64,000 nt of DNA from an uncultured Tropicimonas sp. (GTDB taxonomy: Bacteria > Pseudomonadota > Alphaproteobacteria > Rhodobacterales > Rhodobacteraceae). Location: assembly GCA_947495685.1 (NCBI GenBank), contig CANLZY010000005.1:124001-188000 (forward strand), written 5' to 3'. Made by a program: the position numbers and the translations under genes. Under the pieces are notes generated by a model that was given only the letters and a program-made list of their open reading frames with translations, searched no databases and was not told the DNA's origin. Shown here one piece after another: positions 8,997 to 19,325 of this stretch. Numbering within the stretch: the stretch's first letter is position 1; every line of letters begins with the position of its first letter.

Positions 8997-9042
8997 TTGC
9001 CACAACGGCTTCCTGGCGTGGCGCCTTGGATTGAATGGAGCA
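8997..9042 (+). ncRNA. SAM/SAH riboswitch in the metK leader
   Basis: The leader matches the SAM/SAH riboswitch class closely. Stem P1 is GCCAC (8999-9003) with GTGGC (9018-9022). The internal strand is AACGGCTTCCTGGC, and the 3' pseudoknot strand is TGGAGCA (9036-9042). The GGAG in that strand is the metK ribosome site, ending six bases before the ATG. Ligand binding would therefore hide it and repress translation when SAM is abundant. The class is known mostly from Rhodobacterales metK leaders, as here. A perfect TTGACA lies at 8966-8971, but no good -10 sits at normal spacing, so the promoter is not called. Confidence 0.92.
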
Positions 9043-9045
9043 CTT

Positions 9046-10215
9046 ATGTCCCGACAGAACTATACTTTCACTTCGGAATCCGTTTCCGAAGGGCACCCTG
9101 ACAAGGTCTGTGACCGCATCTCGGACGCCGTTCTCGATGCTTTCCTGGCCGAAGAGGCCAATGCCCGGGTCGCCTGCGAAACCTTTGCCACCAGTGGCAT
9201 GGTTGTCATCGGTGGAGAGGTGGGGCTGTCCGAGCAGGAGCGGCTGAAGGATTACATGGGCCGGATCGGCCAGATCGCCCGCGATTGCATTCACGATATC
9301 GGCTACGAGCAGGAGCATTTCCACTGGAACACCTGTCACGTGCTGAACTTTCTGCATGAGCAGTCGGCGCACATCGCCCAGGGCGTGGAGCGCGAGGGCG
9401 CCGGCGACCAGGGGATCATGTTCGGATATGCGGTGAACGAGACGCCGGAACTGATGCCGGCGCCGATCCAGTATTCCCACGCGATCCTGCGGCGGCTGGC
9501 CGAGGTGCGCAAATCCGGCGCCGAGCCGACGTTGCGCCCGGATGCCAAGTCGCAGCTGTCGATCCGCTATGAGAACGACGAACCGGTCGAGGTGACCTCG
9601 ATCGTGCTGTCGACGCAGCATGCCAGCGAGGCCCAGACATCGGACGATATCCGGGCCATCGTCGAACCCCACATCCGCGAGGTTCTGCCGGCCGAATGGA
9701 TCACCCCCAAGACCGAATGGTGGGTGAACCCGACCGGGACCTTCGTGATCGGCGGCCCGGACGGGGATGCCGGCCTGACAGGGCGCAAGATCATCGTCGA
9801 CACCTACGGCGGCGCGGCCCCGCATGGGGGCGGCGCGTTCTCGGGCAAGGATCCGACCAAGGTCGACCGCTCGGCGGCGTATGCTGCGCGCTACCTGGCC
9901 AAGAACGTCGTCGCCGCGGGCATGGCCAAGCGGTGCTGCATTCAGTTGAGCTATGCGATCGGGGTGGCCAAGCCGCTGTCGATCTATGTCGACACCTACG
10001 GCTCAAGCATCATTGACGAGCTCGAGATCGAGCGGGCGGTGGCGCAGGTGATGGACCTGACGCCGCTGGGGATCCGGACCCATCTGGACCTGAACAAGCC
10101 GATCTACGAGCGGACGGCGGCCTATGGCCACTTTGGCCGGTCACCCGAGGCCGATGGCGGTTTCAGCTGGGAAAAGACCGATCTGGTCGAGGCGCTGAAG
10201 GCAGCCGTGAAGTAG
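9046..10215 (+). CDS. metK: S-adenosylmethionine synthase
   Basis: The product has 389 residues and makes SAM from methionine and ATP. Family signatures are present: [19 protein letters not shown] at the N-terminus, [12 protein letters not shown] in the middle and [23 protein letters not shown] as the phosphate-binding region. The ATG at 9046 is chosen because the riboswitch-embedded GGAG lies correctly upstream; a start 15 bases earlier would lie inside the riboswitch. The insertion between about residues 100 and 125 ([16 protein letters not shown] onward) is the usual alphaproteobacterial form. A strong hairpin follows, so metK probably forms its own transcription unit. Confidence 0.97.
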   Translation: MSRQNYTFTSESVSEGHPDKVCDRISDAVLDAFLAEEANARVACETFATSGMVVIGGEVGLSEQERLKDYMGRIGQIARDCIHDIGYEQEHFHWNTCHVLNFLHEQSAHIAQGVEREGAGDQGIMFGYAVNETPELMPAPIQYSHAILRRLAEVRKSGAEPTLRPDAKSQLSIRYENDEPVEVTSIVLSTQHASEAQTSDDIRAIVEPHIREVLPAEWITPKTEWWVNPTGTFVIGGPDGDAGLTGRKIIVDTYGGAAPHGGGAFSGKDPTKVDRSAAYAARYLAKNVVAAGMAKRCCIQLSYAIGVAKPLSIYVDTYGSSIIDELEIERAVAQVMDLTPLGIRTHLDLNKPIYERTAAYGHFGRSPEADGGFSWEKTDLVEALKAAVK

Positions 10216-10257
10216 GGCTCCCGCCCGTATTTTGACCCTTGCGGGTCTCATCCCGTT

Positions 10258-10288
10258 GGGCCGCGCCGCGCGCTTGCGCGCGCGGCCC
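10258..10288 (+). terminator. Terminator hairpin after metK
   Basis: GGGCCGCG...GCGCGCGGCCC forms a very G+C-rich stem of about 13 base pairs with one bulged base and a TT loop, followed by GCTCTTT. It lies 43 bases after the metK stop and before trmB. Confidence 0.6.
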
Positions 10289-10348
10289 AGCTCTTTCATG
10301 GACGGTGCTGCGCTTGACGGGCCTGTCGAGGTTTGCGAAAGGCGGGCG

Positions 10349-11062
10349 ATGGTACAGAATGACTCCCCCTCCGGCGCGCCCTGGCGCAATTTCTATGGCC
10401 GCCGTCATGGCAAGACGCTGCGGCCGAGCCAGCAGACCTATCTGGAAGAAGACCTGACGGCGCTGTCGCCGGGCGCGGTCGGATGGGACGTGAACCCAGA
10501 CCGCGTGCCGCTGGATCTGGACGCGCTGTTCGGTGGGCGCGACACCTGGCTGGAGATCGGCTTTGGCGGCGGTGAGCACATGGTGCACCAGGCCGCCACC
10601 CACCGGGACGTGGGCATCATCGGCTGCGAACCCTACATCAACGGCGTTGCGATGCTGCTGGGCAAGATCCGGGCGGCGCAGGCCGACAATGTCGCGGTTC
10701 ACCCCGGCGATGCGCGTGACATGTTCGATGTGCTGCCCGAGGCGTCGATCTCGCGCGCCTTCCTGCTGTACCCTGACCCCTGGCCAAAGAAGCGGCACCA
10801 CCGGCGCCGGTTCGTCACGCCCGAACATCTGGCCCCGTTGGCGCGGGTGCTGAAGCCGGGCGCGCAGTTTCGGGTGGCGACCGACATTCCCGATTACGTC
10901 CGTCAAACGTTGGAGGAGGTGCCGCGCCATGGGTTCGAGTGGACGGCCGAAGGCCCGACGGACTGGCGCGACCCGTGGGACGACTGGATCTCGACCCGGT
11001 ATGAAAACAAGGCCCTGCGCGAGGGCCGTGTGCCGCATTACCTGACCTTCCTGCGCCGCTGA
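10349..11062 (+). CDS. trmB: tRNA (guanine-N7-)-methyltransferase
   Basis: The product has 237 residues and methylates G46 of tRNA using SAM. The SAM-binding loop EIGFGGGEHM is near residue 70 and the family signature PDPWPKKRHHRRRF is near residue 145. The ATG at 10349 has a GAAAGG ribosome site; the open frame upstream overlaps the metK terminator and is not conserved-looking. It follows metK directly, the common order in Rhodobacterales, which pairs a SAM supplier with a SAM user. Confidence 0.95.
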   Translation: MVQNDSPSGAPWRNFYGRRHGKTLRPSQQTYLEEDLTALSPGAVGWDVNPDRVPLDLDALFGGRDTWLEIGFGGGEHMVHQAATHRDVGIIGCEPYINGVAMLLGKIRAAQADNVAVHPGDARDMFDVLPEASISRAFLLYPDPWPKKRHHRRRFVTPEHLAPLARVLKPGAQFRVATDIPDYVRQTLEEVPRHGFEWTAEGPTDWRDPWDDWISTRYENKALREGRVPHYLTFLRR

Positions 11063-11132
11063 GGGTCAAAGGGCTTCGACGGCGGGCGGTCTGGTTGTAG
11101 GATGATGGCGATTTCATCCGGGGGACCGCCAG

Positions 11133-12299
11133 ATGGCCGACATCCGCATTACCAACTGTCATATCCACCTGTTCACCAACGCCCATGTGCCGCGGTGGTA
11201 CCCGCACCCGCTGGTGGCGCCGTTCCGGGTGTTTCCGCGTCTGATCAACGGTGTGGGCAGCCTGCTGCGCCTGGTGGGGCAGGAGTATTACGCTGGCGTG
11301 GTCGACCGGCTGGGCCGGTTTCGGCAGGCCGGCGCCCAGGCCCGGCAGGCCGATGTGCTGCGGGCGGTGCTGCCGCAATACCCCAAGGACACCCGGTTTG
11401 TCGCGTTGCCGATGGACATGGCGCATATTGGCCACGGCCCGGTGGCGCAGGACCTGCGGGCGCAGCACGACGAACTGGCCGAACTGGCGGTGGATCCGGA
11501 GCTGGGCGCGCGGATCGTGCCCTTTGCCACCGTTTATCCCCATTCGAAGGATTCCGTTTCAGAGGCGCGGCGCGCGATCGAGACGCTGGGGTTTCGCGGG
11601 CTGAAGATCTATCCACGCCTTGGATTCGCCCCCGATCACCCCGCGTTGATGCAGGAGATCTATCCGCTGCTGGTGGAGCGAAACCTGCCGGTGATGACCC
11701 ATTGCTCGCGCGGCGGGGTGCAGGGGCGGGGGATGGCAGAGGAACTGGCCGATCGGTACACCGATCCGCGTGCCGTCCTGCCGGTGCTGGAGGCCTTTCC
11801 GACCCTGCGGCTGTGCCTGGCGCATTTTGGCGGATCGCGGGATTGGCGCAGCTATGTCGACGAGGGAATCGACCCGATGGACCCGCTGGCGCGGAAGAAG
11901 AACTGGCTGGCCTCGACGCTGGACCTGATCCGGTCGGGGCGCTACCAGGGGCTGTGGACCGACATTTCCTACACGCTGTTCCACTTTCAGGGCTTCGTCC
12001 CCTTTCTCAAGGTTTTCCTTGCTGACGACATGCTGCGCGGACGGGTCCTGTTCGGCTCGGACTACTACATGACCCGGCAGGAGGAGCTGTCGGAACGCGC
12101 GGTCTCGTTCCGGCTGCGGGATGCGCTGGGCGAGGCGTGGTACCGGCAGTTGGCGGAAACCAACCCCGAGGTCTGGCTGGGCGAGCGGGGCGAAATCCGG
12201 GTCAATCGGCAACGCCCGGACCAGGCGTTTCGCAAACGGGCGGCGATGCCCGGCTGGACCCCGGCGAGTGGCTGGGCTAATCGGCAGGCGACCAGGTAG
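11133..12299 (+). CDS. Amidohydrolase-2 family metal-dependent hydrolase
   Basis: The product has 388 residues and no signal peptide. It begins with a CHIHLF motif (HxH metal ligands, residues 10-12). Further probable ligands are in [14 protein letters not shown] and FGSDYYMT, the last an Asp motif typical of the amidohydrolase-2 (ACMSD/gamma-resorcylate) family. The substrate cannot be predicted. It starts with ATG after GGGGGACCGCC and sits between trmB and aroA, 11 bases before aroA, so it may be co-transcribed with it. This position looks like an insertion into an otherwise housekeeping run. Confidence 0.8.
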   Translation: MADIRITNCHIHLFTNAHVPRWYPHPLVAPFRVFPRLINGVGSLLRLVGQEYYAGVVDRLGRFRQAGAQARQADVLRAVLPQYPKDTRFVALPMDMAHIGHGPVAQDLRAQHDELAELAVDPELGARIVPFATVYPHSKDSVSEARRAIETLGFRGLKIYPRLGFAPDHPALMQEIYPLLVERNLPVMTHCSRGGVQGRGMAEELADRYTDPRAVLPVLEAFPTLRLCLAHFGGSRDWRSYVDEGIDPMDPLARKKNWLASTLDLIRSGRYQGLWTDISYTLFHFQGFVPFLKVFLADDMLRGRVLFGSDYYMTRQEELSERAVSFRLRDALGEAWYRQLAETNPEVWLGERGEIRVNRQRPDQAFRKRAAMPGWTPASGWANRQATR

Positions 12300-12310
12300 A
12301 GGAGCCAACC

Positions 12311-13663
12311 ATGTCGTCCCACGGACCCGCCCAGAAGATGACCGCCCGCGCCATCGGACCGCTGAAGGGCGTGGCCGAGGTGCCGGGCGACAAGTCGATC
12401 TCGCATCGCGCGCTGATCCTCGGCGCCATGGCGGTTGGCGAGACCCGCATCAGCGGGCTGCTGGAAGGCCAGGATGTGCTGGACACGGCCAAGGCGATGG
12501 CGGCATTTGGCGCCGAGGTGATCCAGCACGGCCCGGGCGAATGGTCGGTGCATGGCGTCGGGGTTGGCGGGTTTGCCGAACCCGAGGATGTCATCGACTG
12601 TGGCAACTCGGGCACCGGCGTGCGGCTGATCATGGGCACCATGGCGACCTCGAACATCACCGCGACCTTTACCGGCGATGCCTCGCTGCGCTCGCGCCCC
12701 ATGGGCCGGATCACCGATCCGCTGGCGCTGTTTGGCACGCAGGCGGTCGGACGCGCGGGCGGACGGTTGCCGATGACGCTGGTGGGGGCCGCCGATCCGG
12801 TGCCGGTGGATTACCTGACCCCGATGGCCTCGGCGCAGGTGAAATCTGCTGTTCTGCTGGCAGGGCTGAACGCGCCGGGCCAGACGGTCGTGACCGAGCG
12901 GGTCGCGACGCGCGACCACACCGAACGCATGCTGCGCGGCTTTGGCGCCGAGGTGACGACCGAGGTCTCCGAGGACGGCTACCGCATCACCCTGACCGGG
13001 CAGCCGGAGCTATCGCCGCAGACCATCACGGTGCCACGCGATCCGTCCTCGGCGGCGTTTCCGGTCTGTGCGGCGCTGATCGTTCCGGGCTCGGACGTGC
13101 TGGTGCCGAACATCGGGTTGAACCCGACCCGCGCCGGGCTGTTCGCCACCTTGCAGGAGATGGGCGCCGACCTGACGTTCGAAAACCCGCGCGAGGCAGG
13201 TGGCGAGCCGGTGGCGGACCTGCGCGCCCGCTACTCGCCGGACATGACCGGCATCGCGGTGCCGACCGATCGCGCGGCCTCGATGATCGACGAATACCCG
13301 ATCCTGTCGGTGGTGGCCTCGTTCGCCAAGGGGCAGACCGTGATGGCCGGCGTGCACGAGTTGCGGGTCAAGGAAAGTGATCGGATCGACGCGATGGCTG
13401 TGGGGTTGCGGGCCTGCGGCGTGACGGTTGACGAAACCGAAGACAGTTTTACCGTGCACGGGCTTGGGGCGGGCGGTGTGCCGGGGGGGGCGACCGCCGA
13501 GGCGCGGCTGGACCACCGGATCGCGATGTCGTTCCTGATCTGCGGCATGGCAAGCCAGCGGCCGGTGTCGGTGGATGATGCCGGCCCCATCGTGACATCG
13601 TTTCCGATCTTCGAGGCGCTGATGAAAAACCTTGGGGCATCGCTGAGCCGGGACAACGGCTGA
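12311..13663 (+). CDS. aroA: 3-phosphoshikimate 1-carboxyvinyltransferase (EPSP synthase)
   Basis: The product has 450 residues and catalyses the sixth step of the shikimate pathway, joining PEP to shikimate-3-phosphate. Visible signatures are [17 protein letters not shown] near the N-terminus, the [10 protein letters not shown] region, [14 protein letters not shown] (PEP/S3P binding) and [12 protein letters not shown] near residue 355. Length and the ~20-residue lead before the first motif fit the alphaproteobacterial enzymes. An AGAGGAGCC ribosome site precedes the ATG at 12311. cmk and rpsA follow downstream, the common aroA-cmk-rpsA order. Confidence 0.96.
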   Translation: MSSHGPAQKMTARAIGPLKGVAEVPGDKSISHRALILGAMAVGETRISGLLEGQDVLDTAKAMAAFGAEVIQHGPGEWSVHGVGVGGFAEPEDVIDCGNSGTGVRLIMGTMATSNITATFTGDASLRSRPMGRITDPLALFGTQAVGRAGGRLPMTLVGAADPVPVDYLTPMASAQVKSAVLLAGLNAPGQTVVTERVATRDHTERMLRGFGAEVTTEVSEDGYRITLTGQPELSPQTITVPRDPSSAAFPVCAALIVPGSDVLVPNIGLNPTRAGLFATLQEMGADLTFENPREAGGEPVADLRARYSPDMTGIAVPTDRAASMIDEYPILSVVASFAKGQTVMAGVHELRVKESDRIDAMAVGLRACGVTVDETEDSFTVHGLGAGGVPGGATAEARLDHRIAMSFLICGMASQRPVSVDDAGPIVTSFPIFEALMKNLGASLSRDNG

Positions 13664-13678
13664 GGCGTGTCTGTCGGA

Positions 13679-13697
13679 GCGGGGCCGCGTGCCCCGC
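13679..13697 (+). terminator. Hairpin just after aroA
   Basis: GCGGGGC (13679-13685) pairs perfectly with GCCCCGC (13691-13697) around a five-base loop, 15 bases after the aroA stop. It lacks a T-run, so termination here is tentative. The following ~200 bases to cmk hold no gene that I can support. Confidence 0.4.
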
Positions 13698-13906
13698 GGC
13701 GAGCCCCTGTTGCACGAGCGCGCTGGCGACGGCGCACCCGGTGATTTCCTTCGAGCGGGCAGGCGCGATGGGTGCGGATGTCTGGCGAGTGGAGCCCCCG
13801 CGGACAGGTCCAATCCCGTGTTGACCGACGTGGTGCGCTGATCCATGTTTCCCCCGCCCGAGCATTCCGATAAGAGGAAAATCCAGCCAGGGAGGAGACC
13901 TGCGAC

Positions 13907-14566
13907 ATGAGCCTCACAGTTGCCATTGACGGGCCGGCGGCGGCCGGAAAGGGCACGATCGCCCGCGCCGTTGCCGCGCATTTCGGATTTGCGCATCTTG
14001 ATACCGGGCTTTTGTATCGGGCCGTCGGACGCCGGACCCTTGAGGGGATCTCGCCGCTGGATGCCGCCAACGCGCTTACGTCAGACGACTTTGCCGACGC
14101 GGACGCGCTTCGATTGCCGGATGTGGCACAGGCGGCCAGTCAGGCCGCGGCCATGCCGGAGGTGCGTGCAGCGCTGCTCGATTTTCAGCGGGCCTTTGCG
14201 CGCCGGATGGGCGGAGCGGTGCTGGACGGACGCGATATCGGCACCGTGATCTGCCCGGACGCCGAGGTGAAGCTGTTCGTCACCGCAACCGACGCGGTCC
14301 GCGCCGACCGGCGGTATCGCGAACTTGTCGACAAGGGGCAGGCGGTGACGCTGGCGCAGGTTGCCGCCGATCTGGCCGAGCGCGACCGGCGGGACGCGGC
14401 CCGTGCGACCGCTCCGATGATCGCCGCCGCCGATGCGACCCTGATCGACACATCGACCATGGGAATCGACGAAGCGGTTGCAACGGCCGTTGCTGCCGTC
14501 GAAATGGCCAGCAACAGCTCGAAAACCGCGCCGCACTGCGGGCGTTTGGGAGGTGAGAATGTTTGA
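13907..14566 (+). CDS. cmk: Cytidylate kinase
   Basis: The product has 219 residues and phosphorylates CMP and dCMP in pyrimidine salvage. The P-loop GPAAAGKGT is at residues 9-17, [11 protein letters not shown] follows (NMP-binding), and [15 protein letters not shown] is the characteristic central motif. A GGGAGGAGACC ribosome site precedes the ATG. The last ~15 residues extend into the start of the next gene by eight bases. The gene lies between aroA and rpsA as in many proteobacteria. Confidence 0.95.
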   Translation: MSLTVAIDGPAAAGKGTIARAVAAHFGFAHLDTGLLYRAVGRRTLEGISPLDAANALTSDDFADADALRLPDVAQAASQAAAMPEVRAALLDFQRAFARRMGGAVLDGRDIGTVICPDAEVKLFVTATDAVRADRRYRELVDKGQAVTLAQVAADLAERDRRDAARATAPMIAAADATLIDTSTMGIDEAVATAVAAVEMASNSSKTAPHCGRLGGENV

Positions 14567-15563
14567 GCGCAAGTTCGGCCCGAACGGGCCTGTCGTTTCG
14601 GGCCTCGGGATCGGGGCAATGTCTTTTACCAACTTTTACGGTCAGACCAGTGAAGCCGCATCACACGCGGTGCTTGACGCGGCAGTGGAGGCCGGTGTCA
14701 GCCATATCGATACGGCAAATGTCTATGGCGCCGGTCTGTCCGAAACCGTGATCGGCGCATGGCTGGCCGCGCGGGGCGCTGACGCCCGTGCGCGGGTTCA
14801 CATCGCCACCAAGGCCGGGATCAGCCGCGACCCGGAGACCGGCGCCCGGTGTTTCGACAACACGGCGGCGCATCTTGCGGCCGAACTGGACAAGAGCCTG
14901 AAGCGGTTGCAGATCGAAACGGTGGATCATTTCTATGTCCATCGCCGCGACCCCGCGGTCCCGATCGAAGAGGTGACCGAGGCGCTCGCCGGGCTGGTCA
15001 AGGCGGGCAAGACCCGCAGCATCGGCTTTTCCGAGATTGCACCCAGTTCCCTGCGCCGGGCCGCTGCCGTGCATCCGATTGCGGCGGTACAATCGGAATA
15101 CTCGCTCTGGACCCGGTTTCCCGAACTGGGGCTGGTGCAGGCCTGCGCCGAGCTGGGCACGGCCCTGGTGGCCTTTTCTCCGGTTGGTCGCTCGATGCTG
15201 ACCGACCACCCGATCCCTCGCGAGCGCATCCCGGACTGTGTCTTGCTGCCGGACAATCCGCGTTTTCAGGAGCCGAACCTGACCGCCAACCTTGCCATAT
15301 CGGACGGGTTCCGACGCCTTGCAGGCGAGATGGGCTTGCCGGCTGCGGGGCTGGCCATCGCATGGCTCATGGCGCAGGGGGAGCACGTGATCGCCATTCC
15401 CGGCACGCGGTCGACCGAACACCTGGCGGAGCTGCTGACCGGGGCGGAGCGGCGATTGACCCCGGCGGAGATTGCGCGGATCGAACAGGTCCTGCCGATC
15501 GGCTGGGCGCATGGCGACCGCTATTCGCAAGATCAATGGGTCGGCCCGGAACGGTACTCCTGA
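14559..15563 (+). CDS. Aldo/keto reductase
   Basis: The product has 334 residues and is a cytosolic NADPH-dependent oxidoreductase of the AKR superfamily (TIM barrel). The catalytic tetrad can be placed: Asp and Tyr in DTANVYGAG, Lys in IATKAG and His in FYVHRRD. The C-terminal [14 protein letters not shown] carries the cofactor-binding Arg. The ATG at 14559 overlaps the end of cmk and is preceded by GGGAGGTGAGA, suggesting translational coupling to cmk. It resembles AKR subfamily members annotated as putative oxidoreductases (YajO/IolS-like). The substrate is unknown. Confidence 0.88.
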   Translation: MFERKFGPNGPVVSGLGIGAMSFTNFYGQTSEAASHAVLDAAVEAGVSHIDTANVYGAGLSETVIGAWLAARGADARARVHIATKAGISRDPETGARCFDNTAAHLAAELDKSLKRLQIETVDHFYVHRRDPAVPIEEVTEALAGLVKAGKTRSIGFSEIAPSSLRRAAAVHPIAAVQSEYSLWTRFPELGLVQACAELGTALVAFSPVGRSMLTDHPIPRERIPDCVLLPDNPRFQEPNLTANLAISDGFRRLAGEMGLPAAGLAIAWLMAQGEHVIAIPGTRSTEHLAELLTGAERRLTPAEIARIEQVLPIGWAHGDRYSQDQWVGPERYS

Positions 15564-15975
15564 GCGGAAGCGCAGTCGGGCGGTTGGGTCAGGCCCGTTC
15601 CCGACGACACCCTCGACGTGGCTGTGCCATCGCCCGCCTGCGGGTCTGGTTGCGGCAGGTGGGGTGATTCCCGGGGCGGCGTTTGCGAGCGCCGCCATCG
15701 CCCCCGCCGCCGTTGTCCCGCGGTTGGAGGGCCAAAACCGCTGGAAACCGGGCGGATCGCGGGTGAATTCCCGGCATTTTCCTTGTGTCACCGGGATGCA
15801 GCCAGTATACAGCGCGCTGTCAACCAAAAGGCGGTCAACGCCGGGATGCGGGCAGGGTCGGGGAAACCTCCGGCCCTGATTGTGTTTCGCTCGACCATGC
15901 CTTTCCGACCAATCCAAAGACCGGCGGAGACAACCGCTCGGCCAGCAAAAGCGTAAACAAAGGAAAACCGACTAT
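15564..15975. other. Intergenic region before rpsA
   Basis: This 412-base gap carries the rpsA promoter candidate listed separately and a ~165-base leader. I see no gene in it. The leader may hold autoregulatory RNA structure of the kind known for rpsA in other bacteria, but I could not identify one by eye. Confidence 0.5.
15783..15811 (+). promoter_or_regulatory. Candidate sigma-70 promoter of rpsA
   Basis: TTGTGT (15783-15788) and TATACA (15806-15811) are separated by exactly 17 bases, about 165 bases before rpsA. This is the best promoter-like sequence in the gap. Confidence 0.5.
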
Positions 15976-17661
15976 ATGTCCGCTACAACAACATCGATGG
16001 AGGAATTCGAAGCCCTCCTGCAAGAAAGCTTCGAAATCGACACCCCGTCCGAAGGATCGGTTGTCAAAGGCACAGTGATCGCCATCGAGGCAGGTCAGGC
16101 CATCATCGACGTCGGCTACAAGATGGAAGGCCGCGTTGATCTGAAAGAATTCACGAATCCGGGTGAAGCACCCGAAATCGCCGTGGGCGACGTCGTCGAG
16201 GTGTTCCTCGACCGTGTCGAGAATGCCCGTGGCGAAGCCGTCATCAGCCGTGACAAGGCCCGCCGCGAGGAAGCCTGGGATCGCCTGGAGAAGGCCTATG
16301 CCGACGAAGCCCGTGTCGAAGGCGCGATCTTCGGCCGCGTCAAGGGTGGCTTCACGGTCGACCTCGGCGGCGCCGTGGCGTTCCTGCCCGGCTCCCAGGT
16401 CGATGTGCGCCCCGTGCGCGATGCCGGCCCGCTGATGGGTCTCAAGCAGCCGTTCATGATCCTCAAGATGGACCGTCGCCGTGGCAACATCGTTGTGTCG
16501 CGCCGCGCGATCCTCGAAGAGTCGCGTGCCGAACAGCGTGCCGAAGTCATCGGCAAGCTGACCGAAGGCGATGCGGTCGACGGCGTGGTCAAGAACATCA
16601 CCGAATACGGTGCGTTTGTTGACCTCGGCGGCGTTGACGGCCTGCTGCACGTCACCGACATGGCCTGGCGCCGTGTGAACCACCCCTCCGAGATCCTGTC
16701 GATCGGCGAGACCATCAAGGTCCAGGTCATCAAGATCAACAAGGAAACCCACCGCATCAGCCTCGGCATGAAGCAGCTGCAGGACGATCCGTGGAACTCT
16801 GTCGAGCAGAAGTTCCCGCTGGAATCGGTCCACACCGGCCGCGTCACGAACATCACCGACTACGGTGCGTTCGTCGAGCTGGAGCCTGGTGTCGAAGGCC
16901 TGGTCCACGTCTCGGAGATGTCCTGGACCAAGAAGAACGTGCACCCCGGCAAGATCGTTTCGACCTCTCAGGAAGTCGAAGTCATGGTTCTGGAGATCGA
17001 CTCCGCGAAGCGCCGTGTCTCGCTTGGTCTCAAGCAGACGATGCGCAACCCGTGGGATGTGTTTGCCGAAACCCACCCGGAAGGCACCGTGGTCGAGGGC
17101 GAGGTCAAGAACATCACCGAATTCGGTCTGTTCATCGGCCTGCCGGGCGATATCGACGGCATGGTTCACCTGTCCGACCTCAGCTGGGACGAGCGTGGCG
17201 AAGAGGCCATCCAGAACTACCACAAGAACGATGTGGTTCAGGCGGTTGTCACCGAAGTCGACGTCGATAAGGAGCGTATCTCGCTGTCGATCAAGGCGCT
17301 GGGTGGCGACAAGTTTGCCGAGGCCGTTGGCGGCGTGAAGCGCGGCTCGATCATCACCGTTGAAGTGACGGCGATCGAGGACGGTGGCGTCGAAGTGGAA
17401 TATGAAGGCATGAAGTCCTTCATTCGCCGCTCCGACCTGAGCCGTGACCGGGCCGAGCAGCGTCCCGAGCGTTTCGGCGTTGGCGACAAGGTCGACGTTC
17501 GCGTCACCAACATCGACGCCAAGACCCGCCGTCTGGGCCTGTCGATCAAGGCGCGCGAGATCGCGGAAGAGCGTGAAGCGGTCGAGCAGTTCGGTTCCTC
17601 CGATTCGGGTGCGTCGCTGGGCGACATCCTCGGTGCGGCCCTGAAGGGCGACGACGACTGA
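15976..17661 (+). CDS. rpsA: 30S ribosomal protein S1
   Basis: The product has 561 residues and is the mRNA-binding ribosomal protein S1. It consists of six successive S1 (OB-fold) repeats. The clearest are those with [59 protein letters not shown] and [15 protein letters not shown]. The ATG at 15976 is supported by the AAAGGAAAA ribosome site; an upstream in-frame ATG would add a non-conserved basic leader. Codon use shifts towards C-ending synonymous codons relative to neighbours, as expected for a highly expressed gene. It is followed by a strong terminator. Confidence 0.97.
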   Translation: MSATTTSMEEFEALLQESFEIDTPSEGSVVKGTVIAIEAGQAIIDVGYKMEGRVDLKEFTNPGEAPEIAVGDVVEVFLDRVENARGEAVISRDKARREEAWDRLEKAYADEARVEGAIFGRVKGGFTVDLGGAVAFLPGSQVDVRPVRDAGPLMGLKQPFMILKMDRRRGNIVVSRRAILEESRAEQRAEVIGKLTEGDAVDGVVKNITEYGAFVDLGGVDGLLHVTDMAWRRVNHPSEILSIGETIKVQVIKINKETHRISLGMKQLQDDPWNSVEQKFPLESVHTGRVTNITDYGAFVELEPGVEGLVHVSEMSWTKKNVHPGKIVSTSQEVEVMVLEIDSAKRRVSLGLKQTMRNPWDVFAETHPEGTVVEGEVKNITEFGLFIGLPGDIDGMVHLSDLSWDERGEEAIQNYHKNDVVQAVVTEVDVDKERISLSIKALGGDKFAEAVGGVKRGSIITVEVTAIEDGGVEVEYEGMKSFIRRSDLSRDRAEQRPERFGVGDKVDVRVTNIDAKTRRLGLSIKAREIAEEREAVEQFGSSDSGASLGDILGAALKGDDD

Positions 17662-17703
17662 GCGACCGATCGGGTCTGAAGACCCGGTCCAGAGACATGG
17701 CAG

Positions 17704-17740
17704 CCCCCGCAGCGAAAGCTGTGGGGGTTGTGCGTTTTCA
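17704..17740 (+). terminator. Rho-independent terminator of rpsA
   Basis: CCCCCGCAGC (17704-17713) pairs with GCTGTGGGGG (17718-17727) around a GAAA tetraloop, with one G-U pair. TTGTGCGTTTT follows. It is 43 bases after the rpsA stop and is the clearest intrinsic terminator in the window. Confidence 0.85.
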
Positions 17741-17927
17741 AGGGCGAGGACCGGCACCGAAAGCCGCTGATTTGGCCCCCTGGAACGCGAATCGAACCCT
17801 TCCACCGGAGGGGCCATCCGAGGGCCAGAGCGGACGTTTGCGCGTTCCCTCGCGGCAGACAAGTTTTTTCTTGCCTGTTTTCCGCGCTTTAGTGGGGCGA
17901 TTCCCTCAACCCGAGGCGCGTTTTTCG

Positions 17928-17956
17928 TTCCGCCATCGAAAAAAAATCCCTATAGT
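17928..17956 (+). promoter_or_regulatory. Candidate sigma-70 promoter of ihfB
   Basis: TTCCGC (17928-17933) and TATAGT (17951-17956) are 17 bases apart in an A-rich stretch about 50 bases before ihfB. The -10 is strong and the -35 weak. Confidence 0.45.
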
Positions 17957-18008
17957 CGCTGCGAACGGACTGCGCACCGCCTCAGGTACGGCGGATTGGG
18001 GGAGACAC

Positions 18009-18296
18009 ATGATTCGATCGGAACTGATCCAGATTCTTGCCGAGGAAAACCCTCATCTTTACCAGCGCGACGTTGAACGGATCGTGAACACGGTCTTTGA
18101 AGAGATCATCGATGCCATGTCGCGCGGCGATCGCGTTGAACTGCGCGGTTTCGGCGCGTTTTCCGTCAAGCAACGGGATGCGAGGACAGGGCGGAACCCG
18201 CGCACCGGCGAAGCGGTGGCGGTTGACGAAAAACATGTGCCGTTCTTCAAAACGGGCAAGCTGCTGCGTGATCGGCTGAACGGCCAGGATACCTGA
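18009..18296 (+). CDS. ihfB: Integration host factor subunit beta
   Basis: The product has 95 residues, typical for the HU/IHF family. IHF-beta pairs with IHF-alpha to bend DNA. The start [26 protein letters not shown] matches IHF-beta rather than HU. The DNA-binding arm [15 protein letters not shown] carries the conserved Asn-Pro intercalating motif, and [13 protein letters not shown] closes the domain. The ATG at 18009 has a GGGGGAGAC ribosome site. It follows rpsA, as in many proteobacteria, and is followed at once by lapA. Confidence 0.96.
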   Translation: MIRSELIQILAEENPHLYQRDVERIVNTVFEEIIDAMSRGDRVELRGFGAFSVKQRDARTGRNPRTGEAVAVDEKHVPFFKTGKLLRDRLNGQDT

Positions 18297-18307
18297 AAGG
18301 TTCAACC

Positions 18308-18676
18308 ATGATGCGTTACGTCCGTTACCTGTTTCTGGGCCTGATTATTGCTGCCTTGGTGATCGTTGCGATGGCCAATCGCCAGATGGTCACCCTGAAC
18401 GTGCTGACGCCCGAGTTGGCCGAGTTGATCGGCTGGAATTTCTCGCTGACGATGCCCCTGTTCATTGTCGTGTTTGGCGGTGTTGGCGTGGGATTGCTGA
18501 TCGGCTACCTGTTCGAATGGATCCGCGAGTCAAAGCACCGTGCCGAGGTGGCCAAGCGCCAGCGCCAGGTCAAGGCGCTCAGCCGCGAGGTCACCAATCT
18601 CAAGGCCGAGAAGCACAAGGGCAAGGACGAGGTTCTTGCCATTCTGGACGACGCCGCCGTCAAGAAAGCCAGCTGA
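18308..18676 (+). CDS. lapA: LapA family (DUF1049) inner-membrane protein
   Basis: The product has 122 residues. Two hydrophobic segments (about 6-25 and 44-68) anchor it in the inner membrane. The cytosolic tail (about 72-122) is a Lys/Arg/Glu-rich helix likely to form a coiled coil. The pattern [12 protein letters not shown] between the helices and [12 protein letters not shown] in the second fit LapA/YciS. In E. coli LapA works with LapB in lipopolysaccharide assembly control; a LapB partner is not in this window. It lies between ihfB and trpF, 7-11 bases from each, so the three are probably one operon. Confidence 0.85.
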   Translation: MMRYVRYLFLGLIIAALVIVAMANRQMVTLNVLTPELAELIGWNFSLTMPLFIVVFGGVGVGLLIGYLFEWIRESKHRAEVAKRQRQVKALSREVTNLKAEKHKGKDEVLAILDDAAVKKAS

Positions 18677-18683
18677 GACCGGA

Positions 18684-19325
18684 ATGCCTGACATTCGTAC
18701 CAAGATCTGCGGCCTGACCCGGCCGCAGGACATCGATGCCGTTGCAGCCGCCCGCGCGGCCTACGCCGGTTTCGTGTTTTTCGAGAAATCCCCCCGACAT
18801 CTGGATCTTGAGACAGCCCGTGCCCTGGCGGTTGCGGTGCCGGTCGGGATTGCAAAGGTTGCCTTGACGGTGAATGCGTCCGACGCCGATCTGGACCGGA
18901 TCGTCGAGCGGGTTCCACTCGACATGTTGCAACTGCACGGCAGCGAAAGCCCCGAGCGGGTTGCGGAGCTGCGCGCGCGCTACGGCCTGCCGATCATGAA
19001 GGCGGTCGGGGTCGCGGACGAAAGCGACCTGCCCGCGCTGGTGGAGTACGGGCGTGTGGTCGATCAGTTGCTGGTGGATGCCAAGCCGCCGAAAGGTGCG
19101 GCGCTTCCCGGTGGCAACGGGCTCGCGTTTGACTGGCGGTTGATTGCCGGACGCCGGTGGCCTGTCCCGTGGATGTTGGCGGGCGGGCTGACGCCCGAAA
19201 ACGTCGCCGAGGCCATCCACCTGACCGGCGCGCGACAGATCGACGTGTCGTCCGGAGTCGAAGGCGCCCCCGGCGTCAAGGACGCCGACCAGATCGCGGC
19301 CTTTGTCGCCGCTGCCACTGCATGA
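18684..19325 (+). CDS. trpF: Phosphoribosylanthranilate isomerase
   Basis: The product has 213 residues and catalyses the third step of tryptophan synthesis. TIM-barrel signatures are KICGLTR with the catalytic Cys at the N-terminus, [10 protein letters not shown], the catalytic Asp in [19 protein letters not shown] and [14 protein letters not shown] (phosphate binding). The ATG at 18684 lies eight bases after lapA. Its stop overlaps the next start (ATGA). trpB follows after one extra gene; trpA is not within the window. Confidence 0.95.
   Translation: MPDIRTKICGLTRPQDIDAVAAARAAYAGFVFFEKSPRHLDLETARALAVAVPVGIAKVALTVNASDADLDRIVERVPLDMLQLHGSESPERVAELRARYGLPIMKAVGVADESDLPALVEYGRVVDQLLVDAKPPKGAALPGGNGLAFDWRLIAGRRWPVPWMLAGGLTPENVAEAIHLTGARQIDVSSGVEGAPGVKDADQIAAFVAAATA

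Larger units (their letters stand above)
17662..18008. other. Intergenic region between rpsA and ihfB
   Basis: This 347-base gap contains the rpsA terminator and the candidate ihfB promoter, both listed separately. The remaining part holds no gene that I can support. Confidence 0.6.

Noticed and set aside
8966-8998. TTGACA followed by TATGTT as the metK promoter
   Set aside because: The spacer is 21 bases and transcription from it would begin inside the riboswitch, so I did not call it.
12121-13380. A 419-codon + frame across the amidohydrolase end and aroA
   Set aside because: It is out of frame with aroA, is Arg/Gly-rich, and has no ribosome site.
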